Of a DNA stretch of 64,000 bases, positions 20,488 to 30,163 are shown in pieces. The position numbers were made by a program, and so were the translations under genes. Under the pieces are notes generated by a model. The model was given only the letters and a program-made list of their open reading frames with translations. It did no database searches and was not told the DNA's origin. How positions within the stretch are numbered: the first letter of the stretch is position 1; each line of letters starts with the position of its first letter. The stretch is from positions 2,330,001 through 2,394,000 of the forward strand of contig CANJKZ010000922.1 of the NCBI GenBank assembly GCA_947471745.1, written 5' to 3'. This DNA is from Closterium sp. Naga37s-1 (taxonomy: Eukaryota > Streptophyta > Zygnematophyceae > Desmidiales > Closteriaceae).

Positions 20488-20912
20488 TAGGCAGAGCGGC
20501 GCGACTCCGTAACGGGCGGTGCGTGCGGCGTGCGGTAGCGCGATAGTGGGCAGCGCGGTGTCAGCGCGGGCGACATCGTGGGAAGCAGTGTGGGCGGCAG
20601 CGCGGGCGGGCAGCAGTCTGGGCAGCAGCACGGGGCAATGCAGGGCAGCACGGGGCAGCGCGGGCGGCAGCGCAGGCAGTGGCGCGGGCCGCATTGCGGC
20701 AGCATAGCACAGGCTACAGCGCGGCGGGGCAGCGCAGGCGGCGGCGCGAGCGGCAGCGTGGCAGCGCGTGGGGCTGCGCAGGACAGCGCGCGCGGGGCAG
20801 CGTACGCGGGGCAGCGCGCGCAGGGCAGCGCGACGTAGGGGGGTGCGCGGGAGGGCAGTGGCGCGCGCTAAGGCAACAGCGGGTAGGGCATTAGGGCAGG
20901 CGGAACGAACCT
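20488..20912 (-). repeat. E3 leader, GC-rich degenerate repeats
   Basis: GCGCGGGGCAGCGCG-like units, the counterpart of the leaders of E2, E5 and E9. No credible gene. Confidence 0.6.
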
Positions 20913-20926
20913 ACTCGATAATACCG

Positions 20927-21047
20927 TGTTAGAATGTAGGAATTGCGGAATTAAATGAACTAGCAAGGTTTGGGTATAAATAGTAAACCCTAGCAATGTT
21001 GTACTCCCTACTGCATGCCTCGCTGTAGCCTACTCAATGTTGTGATG
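20927..21047 (-). repeat. E3 5' LTR remnant
   Basis: Starts TGTTAGAATG next to the primer-like site and aligns loosely with the 130-bp LTRs of E5 and E9 (GAACTAG.AA..., TTGTAC, CTGTAGCC). It runs into the inverted repeat described next, so the outer end cannot be fixed. Confidence 0.6.
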
Positions 21048-21360
21048 GGCTACAGTGAGGCATGCAGTAGGGAGTACAACATTGCTAGGGTTTGTCAGAT
21101 TATAATGCTTGTCTAGTCTGTAGTGGGGTACTCAAAAGTGAGTATAACCCTTTTGGGCTTGCTACTTGTATCCCCCTTCTTTCTAGTTCAAACATTTTTT
21201 CTCCTAAACTTTTCTCGACGCTCTCCTTACCCTCGAACTCAACTACCAAGTAACCCAAACCCATGGCTCCTAAACCTACTAATACTTAGTCTCTCAACAT
21301 GCTATCAGAGCTAAACGCTCCTGGCCTGTGGGCCCACCTACTTCCGCTGCCCTACTGTGT

Positions 21361-21464
21361 GTCGCGCGCCCCGTGGCGCGCGACCTCCTATTTTTTCTTC
21401 CCGCCACGCGCTCGGGGCGCGTGGCGGTTTTCTGCCCGCCGTGCGCCCCGAGGCGCGCGGCGGG
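21361..21464 (+). promoter_or_regulatory. E4 leader: three consecutive GC hairpins
   Basis: Hairpin 1, 21361-21384: GTCGCGCGCC-CCGT-GGCGCGCGAC, perfect 10-bp stem. Hairpin 2, 21402-21426: CGCCACGCGC-TCGGG-GCGCGTGGCG, perfect 10-bp stem. Hairpin 3, 21435-21464: CCCGCCGTGCGCC-CCGA and complement with one wobble. The first two have equally perfect counterparts in E11 (63439-63501). Their place just after the primer site suggests an RNA packaging or dimerisation signal; that role is inference. Confidence 0.75.
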
Positions 21465-21757
21465 TTCCTATCTCGTCGCGGCGTCTTGGGGGCCCGCGCG
21501 CCGGCCCCGACCGTCGCCTCGTCGCGGCGTTTTGGGGGCCCGCACGCAGGCCTCTCCTGTCGCCTCGTCGCGGCGCTTTCGGGGCCCGCGAGCCGGCCCC
21601 TCCCGTCGCCTCGTCGCGGCGTCTTGGGGGCCCGCGCGCGGTCCCCTCCCGTCGCCCGTCGAGGCGCTCTCGGGGGCCCGCGCGGCCCCCTAGCTCGTCG
21701 CCCGTCAGGGCGCCCTGGGAGCCGCGCCCTTCCCCTCCCCTCCCTCCTACTTTTCAC

Positions 21758-21862
21758 CTGCAGCAGCCGCCCCTGGAGCAGCCAGCAACTGCAGCAGCCG
21801 CCCCTGGAGCAGCCCGCACCTGCAGCGGCCGCCCCTGGAGCAGCCTGCACCTGCAGCCCGTC
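21758..21862 (+). repeat. E4 31-bp repeat, about 3 copies
   Basis: Units of the form CAGCCGCCCCTGGAGCAGCC plus CNGCAACTGCAG. The same unit, inverted with the element, occurs in about twelve copies in E11. Confidence 0.8.
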
Positions 21863-22700
21863 CCGTTCCCCCCCCCCCCGTGCATTCCGTGGTGCTGGGG
21901 GTGTGGGGTGCCGAACATGGGGGTGGCGGGTGTGGGGGTGGCGGTTATGTGTTCCTCCCCTTGCTCCTCCTCCTCCCTCGTCTCCCACTGCTGCAGCTGT
22001 CGCTGAGGGGGGTGGGTGTGTGGGAGCCTAGGGTTTAGGGTTTAAGGGGGGTGCTGTGGGAGTGGAGCTAGGGTTTGAACAGGGGGTGTGTGAGAGGGGA
22101 GTGGGGCAGCTGGGGGAGGTTGTGTGAAGGTAGCTGTCGTGTCGCCTGCAGCGCCTGTAGTCCGTCGCCGTTGCTTCGGTAGCCAGTGAGCCTGTTGCAC
22201 CAGTCGCCAGTGGGTCCGTTGCTCCTGCCGCTCGTCTATAGCCGCGGAGCCAGTCACTCCAGTAGTCCGTCGCCCTTGCTTCGGTAGCCACTGAGTCAGC
22301 CGCTCCTGTGCCCGTGCCTCTGCAGCTTCAGTCGTGCCTCGCATCTTCTCTTCCTCCACAGTCTCTCCTCCTCCTCACTTGCCCTCTGTGATAGCTTCTA
22401 GCTTTGCTTATCATAGTGAACTCTTGCTCTATGCCTGCATGCTGTACTGATTATACCCCACTTTGACTATGGGGGTGTGTCAGATTATAATGCTTGTCTA
22501 GTCTGTAGTGGGGTACTCAAAAGTGAGTATAACCCTTTTGGGCTTGCTACTTGTATCCCCCTTCTTTCTAGTTCAAACATTTTTTCTCCTTCTAAACTTT
22601 TCTCGACACTCTCCTTACCCTCGAACTCAACTACCAAGTAACCCAAACCCATGGCTCCTAAACCTACTAATACTTAGTCTCTCAACAGGGTTTACTATTT

Positions 22701-22919
22701 GCAGCCTATCACATACGTATATACCGTAATACCCCAGAGATAAGCCCCCCCCCCCCACCCCCCCCCTTGTAGACCCCCCGGGTCTATAATACGGAGGGGG
22801 GTACGCTAAATAGGTCGTTTTTATACCCCCCCTAAATGGGGGCTAACATTATAAGACCCCCCCTCCCCCTACAGACCAGGTAATTTTATAGCCAAGGAAT
22901 GAAATTTTGATAGTTTTTC
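22701..22919. other. intergenic, C-run-rich, no gene
   Basis: Contains long C-runs (22746-22770) and repeated TATACCCCCC/GACCCCCC-like blocks, including the palindrome GACCCCCCGGGTC. No coding signal. Confidence 0.6.
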
Positions 22920-23049
22920 TGTTAGAATGTGAGCGAATGAATGACTGAACTAGAAAGCAGGTGGGTACATATAGGAAACCTAAAACTGTTGTACCCTGTA
23001 AGAACTACCCCACTACAGCCTAAGCAGACTATAGCATATAAGTTTGACA
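22920..23049 (-). repeat. E5 3' LTR (130 bp)
   Basis: On the minus strand it begins TGTCAAACTT and ends CATTCTAACA. It closely matches the E9 5' LTR at 59638-59767. Confidence 0.95.
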
Positions 23050-23275
23050 CACCCCCATAGGCAAAGTGGGGGAGAACAAGAGGTCACAAGACCAGTCAAG
23101 AAAGGCAAAGCAAGCTCAGGGTGGATCACAAAGTCACCACACAGTTCGAGAACAAGCAAAGGGCCACAAGGACAGTTCGCACGCAGAGTGATATAAAAAG
23201 AACAAACAATACAGTGATCAGATCCTAGTAAGTGCAAGCATGCAGGTATATATATAGATCATAGTATAAATAGAG

Positions 23276-23730
23276 TTAAGCAGTAAGCAAGTGAGGCAAA
23301 GTAGGCACAAGGCCTAACACAGTAACAAAGCGCTGATGATCACCAGGCGGAAGTGCCTTCGTGAAGACATTAGCAGTGTTGGCCCGACGTACGCAAGACG
23401 AAGCTGGCCACGCTGCTGCAACTCTCGAGCAAAGAAGTATCGCAGAGCAATGTGCTTCATTCGGTGCTCCAGTCTGTGCTCCTGACACAAGGCAATCATG
23501 GCCTTGTTGTCTACGTACAGAACTGGAGGCGAACGAGGCTGCTCTCCCAAATCCGTCAGCAGGTAGGTGAGACAGCGTAGCTCCTGTGCAGCCATGGCCC
23601 CAGCGTAGATCTCAGCCTCACAACCGGAGCTGAGAACAGCAGAAGAGCGGGTAGACAGCCAAGAGACAGAACCGGAGCCAAGACTGAAGGTGTAACCCTG
23701 TGACGACCGCTGCGTAGCCAAGTCTTCAAT
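23276..23730 (-). pseudogene. E5 RNase H
   Basis: Continues the reverse transcriptase frame after a TAG where relatives have Trp (DAS-W-VDDSATQ), around 23731. It carries SSGCEAEIYAGAMAAQELR and YVDNKAMIALCQEH, then loses frame at about 23390; the true end (ANTANVFTKALPPGDHQ to LPHLLTA) lies in the neighbouring frame down to 23276. Confidence 0.9.
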
Positions 23731-25854
23731 CTAGGAGGCGTCTGCGTGACCAGTGAGGACAACTCGAGCCCGTCCTCCAAGCACGAGCCCCATGCCCGAT
23801 GTACTGCACAAGTAGCGCAACACCCTCTTCGCAGCATCCCAGTGCACCTTTCGGTGCCTGCCGGGAGCCACGTAGCGAGCCAGAAGGCTGAGAGGGTATG
23901 CGAGTTCAGGTCGTGTGCAAGTCATCAGGTACATGAGGCAGCCCACAAGCTCTGGATACGGGCCACTCGGCTCTACGGACTCGTCCGAAGGTGGAGCTGA
24001 GAGCGAGTGACCGGTAGGCAGAGGAGTGGACTGTGGCGAGGAGTACGTGAAGCCGAAGCGCTGAAGGACCTGCTGCACCATGTGTGACTGAGTCAAGGTA
24101 ATGGTGCGCTGTGCTCTGTCCCGGGTGATCCGCAAGCCAAGATAGCTTGTCAGTTCACCCAGGTCTGTGCACGTGTGTCTCTTCTGCAGCTCGGACTTCA
24201 CGTGGGCGAGTGCCTCAGTGTCAGCAGTAGCAAAGACGAGGTCGTCTACGTACACGAGAACGTAGAACAGCAACAGAGTAGTGTCAGTGCGTAAAAACAG
24301 AGAAGGGTCAGAAGTGGAAGGAGCAAAACCAAGAGCAGCAAGAGTCGTCCTGAGTGTGTCGTGCCACTGACGGGGTGCAAGGCGGAGACCGTAGACTGGC
24401 CGCCGGAGGCTCCATTGAGTACCAGCAGTAAACGACCCAGAGAAGCCAGGTGGGCGGCGCAGCCAGATCTCCTCGTGCAGGCTGCCCTGGAGGAAGGCTG
24501 TGCTGAAGTCAAGCGAGTGGAGCTCGTAGTCACGCTGAGCAGCAACGTGCAGCAGTACCCGAAGAGTGGTCATCTTCGGGGTAGGGGAGAAGGTCTGAAA
24601 GAAGTCAACTCCCTGTCGCTGTCTGAAGCCACGTGCAACGTAACGCGCCTTGAAGGCAGGCGGAGAACCCGGCGGCCGCTTCACCCTGAAGATCCACATG
24701 CCACTGACGATGTTCGCCCCAGGTGGGGGAACCTCGTCTACGTAGGTGCCAGTGGACTTCCAAGAAGCCATCTCGGCGTCCATGGCTGCCTGCCACTGAG
24801 AGGAGTAGGGACCCTCTATCGCCTCTGCGTAAGAGCGTGGGGTCGGGATGTCTGGTGCATCCGGGTCTCCCTCAGGGGCAATCAGCACGGACACGAGATG
24901 AGGTACAGAAGCAGCAAAGCACTCAAACTCCTCCTGTCTGTCCTCAAGAACGTCCGTGCCAAGAGCACACTCACCCCCGACGGACGGAGGACAGACAGAC
25001 GCAGACGCAGACTCAGCAACAAGACTGGTGGCGTAGTCTAGGCGACAGGCTGCAGCAAAGTCAACGAGCTCAGTAACAAGGACAGGCGGTGGACTCAGGA
25101 AAGGAGGAGGAGGACCAGGAGAAGGCGGGGAGCCAAGAACCTGCTGAAGGAGCGGAACGTAGTACGGCCGCGGCCGCGCAGCGCCTCCAGAAACAGCAGA
25201 GACAGAACCGGTACCCTCAGCCCCAGGGTCTCCAGTCCCAGCAGCACCTCCAGCAGCTCCAGCACTAGCAGCACCTCCAGCAGCTCCAGCAGCTCCAGCA
25301 CCAGCAGCACCTCCAGCAGCGCCAGCACCAGCAGCACCTCCAGAAGCTCCAGCAGCACCTCCAGCACCAGCAGCACCTCCAGCACCAGCAGCACCTCCAG
25401 CAGCTCTAGCAGCTCCACCAGCAGCTCCAGCAGCAGCAGCACCTCCAGTAGCTCCAGCAGCACCAGCACCCGCAGCACCTCCAGCAGCTCCAGCAGCACC
25501 TCCAGCAGCTCCAGCAGCACCAGCACCAGCAGCACCTCGACAGCGCCGAGAGTACCACTCACGAAGCTGCTGTGGAGAGAGGGGCTCCCGCCGCGACGGG
25601 ACACCTAGAGCACCTCCAGACTCAGCACGCGCAGGCTCAGCACCTCCAGACACAGTACCCTCAGGCTCCACACGCCGAGGCTCAGCACCCCCAGGCTCAG
25701 CACTCCCAGACTCAGCACCCCCAGACTCAGCACCCCCAGGCTCCACACGCTCAGGCTTAGCAGCCCCAGTCCCCGCACCCGCAGGCTCAGCACCCCTAGC
25801 AGCACCTGAGTCGACAGCTACCTCGACCGGCTCGGCAGGGTCTACCTGGGACAC
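23731..25854 (-). pseudogene. E5 linkers and reverse transcriptase
   Basis: 707-codon open frame. It starts in the GAEP decapeptide linker (AEPGGAESGG units, about 1-120), passes a Gly/Ala linker (GAAGAGGAAG, about 125-235) and QQVLGSPPSP, then the full Copia reverse transcriptase: SYAEAIEGPYSSQWQAAMDAEM, FRVKRPPGSPPAFKARYVARG, LDFSTAFLQGSLHEEIW, YGLRLAPRQWHD and YVDDLVFA (about 24240-24255), with the catalytic YVDD intact. It ends at the TAG before RNase H. No upstream protease/integrase joins it in frame because of the homopolymer shift near 25860-25930. Confidence 0.93.
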
Positions 25855-25910
25855 ACCTGAGGGGGAAACACCCTGGGGGGGGAGGGGGTCTACCGGGGGA
25901 GTACCTGGTG

Positions 25911-28415
25911 CTAGGAGGAGCGGCAGGGGGGGAGAGAGGCAGTGCGGTAGGGAAAGAGACGGTAGTACGACACCGACTCGTCAAACGTGACGTCCTGAGA
26001 GGACAGAACACGACGCGAGGTGGGGTGGTAGAACTGCCACCCGGGTGCATCAGGAGGGAAGACAAGGAAGACACAGGGAACGGCACGGGAGGACAGCTTG
26101 TCCGCTGAAGTATCGCAGAAAAAAGCTCGAGATCCCCAGACACGGAACGCGGACGCATCGCCAACCTTCCCCGTCAACCTCAGAGTAGGTGTGGTCTCCA
26201 GCAAGGAGACACGAGGCTGAAGGTTGATCTGATGCGCAGCGTACTGAACCGCGAACGGCCACAGAAATTGGGGAGCAGCCGCATGGATCATGGACGTACG
26301 AGCGACGTCCATGACCATACCAATGCGGCGCTCAGCAATCCCATTTTGCTGTGGGGAGGCCGGAAGCGTGAACGTCTGGCGGATGCCCTCCGCACGACAG
26401 AAGGCTCTCAGGAGGTCGGAGGAAAACTCACCACCTCTGTCTGAGTGCAGACGCAGAACAGGAAGGTCCGAGCCGAAACTCTCGCGGAGCTGGCGACGAG
26501 TACCGCGGATCCAGTCGATCAACACCTCAGGGACCTCACCCTTGCTGCGCAAGGGGAAGACTGTGGTGTAACGCGAGTAGTCGTCAACAACCAGCAGGAA
26601 GTAACGCTCGTGACCCTGTCCACGGACGCGGGCTGGGCCCCACACGTCCATGTGAAGAGTCTGCAGAGGAGCCTCAGTCGGAGGGAACGTGGAGGAGTGA
26701 GGAGCGGCGCGCTGCCGGCCCTCCACACAGGGAACACAGGTAGGGGCAGGCCCCGGAGGAAGAGGAGGGAGGGACCGGGGTAGACCCGAGACAAGGGTAC
26801 GGGAGGCCATACCTCGAAGACGAGGCAGGGAGGGGTGACCAAGGCGGTGGTGCCAAAGGAGAGTCTCGTGCGACAGAGGACGACACGAGCAGGGGGCAGA
26901 CGCAGAACTAGACCTGGACGCGGCAGCAAACACCTGACTAGACGCAGCTACCTGACCAGACGCAGAGACCGGAGGAGGCGCAGTAGTCAGTGTGTACAGA
27001 CTCGACCCTGGCCTACGGGTGAACGTGGCCAGGTGGCGGCCCGTCCGAGAGCAAGTGCAGTGGGTCACACGCTGGCCTCCAGGGGCGAACTGGTCAACCC
27101 ACGCGTCCTGGAGGTCAGCTCCACTCACCAAGTTCGTAGAGAAAGAGGGGAGGTGGAGTCTCGACAGCAAGCCCGACGGGGCCGCAGGACACGGTAGAAC
27201 CGTGGAAGAGTGCGCAAGGACTGGGCCCCCAGAGGGGTCAGCCAGGGAGACTGCGACAGGCCGACTGAGCGGTGTGAGTGTGGTGCTGTCTCTAAAGAAA
27301 GAGCGCGAAGCACCAGAGTCAAGTGTGAAAGTGTGCAAGGCCTCAGTAGGTGCAGTACCAGAGAGAGCAGACTCACCAGTACCTGGAGCAGCAGACTCGC
27401 CAGTACCTGGAGCAGCAGACGCACTAGCACCTAGAGCAGCAGCCGCAATGCCCGGGTCGGGCGGGCCACTCAGGTAACAGTCACCCTCAGCACTATCAGA
27501 CAAAGCATACATGGCAGCAAGGATAGCATCGAAATCAAGATCAAAGATAGGCACATTCTGCAGAAGCAGATCATGCCAACGAGGGAGCTCAACAGCGTCA
27601 GGAAACTGGGCACGCCAGGCGTCAGTCAAGCGACCGAAGCAGCGCTGCGTAGTGTGTGGCAGCCCACACGCCTCCCCACGACGACTGCCGGTGCGAAGAA
27701 CGTAAGTGCAGGGACCAGCACCCCCAGACCTCCCACGCCCAGCGTACCACTCACGAAGCTGCTGGGCCGACGGGGTCTCACGGGAGCGCGGCTGCTGCTG
27801 GCGCTGGCTACCACCAAAGCCTCCACGCTGCACGGCTGCACCTCGACCAGCACCACCGCCGCCGCCACCTCCACCACCGCTGCCGCTGCCTCCACCACCC
27901 CCGCCGCTGCCTCCACTGAAGCCCCCACTCCCTGTACCACCCCCACCTCCATCCCCACCCCCTCCGCCTCCTCCACCTCCTCCACCGCCTCCCCCGCCAC
28001 CCCCTCCACCACCCTTGCTCCCCTTGCCCTTGCTCTTGCGGCGTCTCCCACTAGGGGCAGACGCAGCTCCGACCTCCTCAGTGTCAACGAGGTCGACAGC
28101 AGCAGCAGAAGCAACAGAGGGGAGAAGGGGGATAGGGGAACACCCCTCAAAGAAAGGGGTGCGACGGTCGCCGCGAGAAGCACCTACAGCTAAGATACTC
28201 TTCTCAGCTGCAGCAAGGCGCTCCTCTAGCAGGTCGACAGTCAGCTCGGTGGGGCAAAGGGAGAGAAAATGGTCCCTGACTGAAGAAAGGGAGTCAGGGA
28301 GGCGAGTGACTAGGTAGTAAAGGGTGATGTACATGGGGGGGGGGGGGGTTCTTGGCACAGAACTCAATGGGAAGGGTAGCGCGGTAGCGGGCGTCACTAG
28401 TGCGGAGGTGAGCAA
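25911..28415 (-). pseudogene. E5 protease and integrase
   Basis: 834-codon frame covering the end of gag, a Gly-rich stretch (about 27950-28020), LREWYAGRGR and the Cys/His module (CTYVLRTGS...CGLPHTTQRC); protease FTLDSGASRSFF (about 27290-27330, active-site DSG intact); integrase zinc-binding region WHHRLGHP...CVPCVEG (about 26720-26850); integrase core with D in HMDVWGP, D in HSDRGGEF and E in QQNGIAERR, all present; and the C-terminal region to SYYRLFPYR. It leaves frame in the C/G-run region near 25911. The enzymes look catalytically complete, but the frameshifts at both ends stop production of a full polyprotein. Confidence 0.93.
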
Positions 28416-28809
28416 CTAGGTCAGCGACTGTGGCAAAGGCGGCAAGGTCAGGGAAAAGGTACGGCAGCATGAGGCGGCTGAGGGCAGCAGTGGCAGGGGA
28501 GGAGTAGCGCGCAACTACAGCGTCGTACAAAGACTGAGCAGTCTTGTACTGGCCGAAATGCGCGCACTCAGCAGGCGGCAGGTGACTACGAACAGCAAGA
28601 CGAGCAACAGCGTCACGAGTGGTCCACTGCGAGCGAACCGTACTGTCAGCAGTGGCAGCAGGAGCAGTAGAAACACCAGACGTGTGGTCAAAAAGGGATA
28701 CCCCATCCCTAGAATCACACTGAAGAAAAAGCTGCAGGTCGTCAACCCACACGTCAAAGTCAACTGCACGTCCCTCAGCATCAAAGGTGAGAACAGTAGG
28801 GCTAGCCAT
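28294..28809 (-). pseudogene. E5 gag N-terminal part
   Basis: Starts MASPTVLTFDAEGRAVDFDV and is open to about codon 160, where the run that encodes Asn-Pro-Pro-Pro before MYITLYY has 14 C instead of the 10 found in E9. That shifts the frame by one and puts the remaining gag into the frame of 25911-28415. Confidence 0.9.
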
Positions 28810-29190
28810 AGCAGCAGTAGGAGCAGTAGTAGCAGCAGTAACAGTAGTAGCAGCAGTAGCAGCAGTAGCAGCAGAGGTAGTAGGGCAGTGCAGGGCAGTG
28901 CGGCTCAGTGGGGTGGCGCGGCTCGGTAGGGCGGTGCGGCTCAGTGGGCGGCGCGGCTCAGTGGGCGGCGCGGCTCGGCTGGGCGGCGCGGCTTGGCTGG
29001 GCGGCGCGGCTCGGCTGGGCGGCGCGGCTCGGCTGGGCGGCGCGGGTGCTTACCAGCAGGGGGCGCGCCAGCAGAGGGCCGCATCAGCAGGGGGGCCGCG
29101 ACAGCAGGGGGGCCGCGCCAGCAGGGGCCGCGACAGCAGGGGGGGTCCACGACAGCAGGGGGCGCGCCAGCAGGGGGGGGGCGCGTCAGC
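28810..29190 (-). other. E5 leader fragment
   Basis: On the minus strand a CTG/CTA-rich tract lies directly upstream of gag, then GGCGCGGCTC-like repeats, a conserved CTGGTAAGCAC (29046-29056, also in E9) and CAGCAGGGGGCGCGC repeats. No gene is seen. Confidence 0.6.
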
Positions 29191-30163
29191 AGGGACAGGA
29201 GGAGGACGCTGACGCGAACCACGACGACTAGTGCGAGCTGCACGAACAGGCGACGCAAGACGAGACTCAGGCTCACGACGCTCCGTAAGCCCTCCGGTCG
29301 GACCAGTGTAAGGAGAAGGAGCAGGCAGTGGGGAGGCGGGCTGTAACTGTGACTGCGACTGGACAGGCGGTGGACACTCTAAGGAAGGAGCAGGACCAGT
29401 AGAAGGCGGGAGACCAAGAACCTGCTGAAGGAGCGGAACGAAGTACGGCCGCGGCCGCGCAGCGCCTCCAGAACCAGCAGGGACAGCACCAGCACCCCCA
29501 GCGTCAGCTCCAACTCCTGCAGCACCACCAGCTCCAGCAGCACCTCCAGCAGCTCCAGTAGCGCCAACTCCAGCACCCCCAGGAGCACCGGCTCCAGCAG
29601 CACCTCCAGCTCCAGCAGGACCACCAGAAGCCCCAGCAGCTCTAGTAGCGCCAGCTCCAGCACCTCCAGCAGCACCTGCTCCAGCAGCACCGCCAGCTCC
29701 AGCACCTCCAGCAGCTCCAGCTCCAGCAGCACCACCAGGCCCAGCAGCTCCAGTACCTCCAGTACGAGCACCTCCGGGACCAGTGGCTCCAGAACCCCCA
29801 GCAGCTCCAGCAGCAGCAGGACCTCCAGCGCCCGTAGCACCACCAACTCCAGCAGCACGGCTCCAGCGCCGAGCAAACCACTCGCGCAGCTGCTGCGGAG
29901 AGAGTGGCTCCCGCCGGGACGAAGCACCCGAAGGACCTCCAGGCTCAGCACCTCCAGACTCCACACGCGCAGGCTCAGCACCCTCAGGCTCCGCACCCCG
30001 AGACTCAGCAACCCCAGGCTCAGCACCCCCAGGCTCAGGACCCCCAGACTCAGCACCCCCAGGCTCCGCACACTCAGGCTCAGCACCCCCAGACCCGGCA
30101 CCCTCAGGCTCAGCACCCCCAGACCCGGCACCCGCAGGCTCAGCACCCCTAGCAGCACCAGAG
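29191..30163 (-). pseudogene. E6 GAEP and Gly/Ala linkers
   Basis: Open frame (part of 29050-30639) with many GGAEPGGAESGG units, REPLSPQQLREWFARR, a long GAAGAGGA region, then SGGAARPRPYFVPLLQQVLG and SPYTGPTGGLTERREPESR, which lead into reverse transcriptase in E2 and E5. Here the text ends at PPPVP and continues as translated leader repeats (CWRAPCC), marking the rearrangement junction. Confidence 0.85.

Larger units (their letters stand above)
16539..21047 (-). mobile_element. E3: old defective Copia (5' half), interrupted by E2 and a solo LTR
   Basis: Read on the minus strand: 5' LTR remnant from about 21047 to 20927, primer-like site at 20913-20926 (CGGTATTATCGAG), a GC-rich leader in two pieces (20488-20912 and 19489-19622), gag, protease, an integrase remnant and linker. 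The leader is split by solo LTR S1 with its GGCGG duplication. The linker is split by E2, and the piece at 10152-10433 is its continuation. Every open frame is broken, so this is probably the oldest recognisable Copia here. Confidence 0.8.
21093..22687 (+). mobile_element. E4: small non-autonomous LTR retrotransposon
   Basis: 1595 bp with LTRs 21093-21299 (207 bp) and 22478-22687 (210 bp), starting TGTCAGATTA and ending CTCTCAACA. They differ by one substitution and a 3-bp insertion. Target duplication GGGTT (21088-21092, 22688-22692). Primer site TGCTATCAGAGC (one mismatch to the initiator tRNA-Met type) at 21300 and purine tract ACTATGGGGGTG before the 3' LTR. The interior (about 1.2 kb) has no gag or pol motif in any frame. 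It holds three strong GC hairpins, a 31-bp repeat in about three copies, and a tail shared with E11. Its mobility must depend on enzymes supplied in trans. Confidence 0.95.
20978..22700. repeat. 53-bp inverted repeat, right arm split by E4
   Basis: The left arm is 20978-21030. The right arm is 21048-21092 plus 22693-22700, the two parts separated by E4 and its duplicated GGGTT. The arms pair with one mismatch (a G-T in RNA) around a 17-bp loop (21031-21047). The left arm contains TATAAATAG overlapping its start and the telo-box-like AAACCCTAG. Confidence 0.9.
22920..29190 (-). mobile_element. E5: defective Copia, short-LTR family, 5' end lost
   Basis: On the minus strand: leader (29190-28810), gag, protease, integrase, linkers, reverse transcriptase, RNase H, purine tract (CCTATGGGGGTG) and a 130-bp 3' LTR at 22920-23049. 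No 5' LTR is found: the leader's CAGCAGGGGGCGCGC repeats run into the interior of E6 at about 29190. Domain content is the most complete of the family in this window, but it carries frameshifts at homopolymer runs and a Trp-to-stop change. It is dead in cis. Confidence 0.9.

Noticed and set aside
22027-22044. Telomere-like TTTAGGG units
   Set aside because: Only two imperfect copies, found at the same internal place in both E4 and E11, so part of the element and not a telomere.
22042-22359. 105-codon antisense frame in E4, also present in E11
   Set aside because: The two elements are nearly identical here at DNA level, so an open frame in both is expected without selection. No domain, and antisense to the element.
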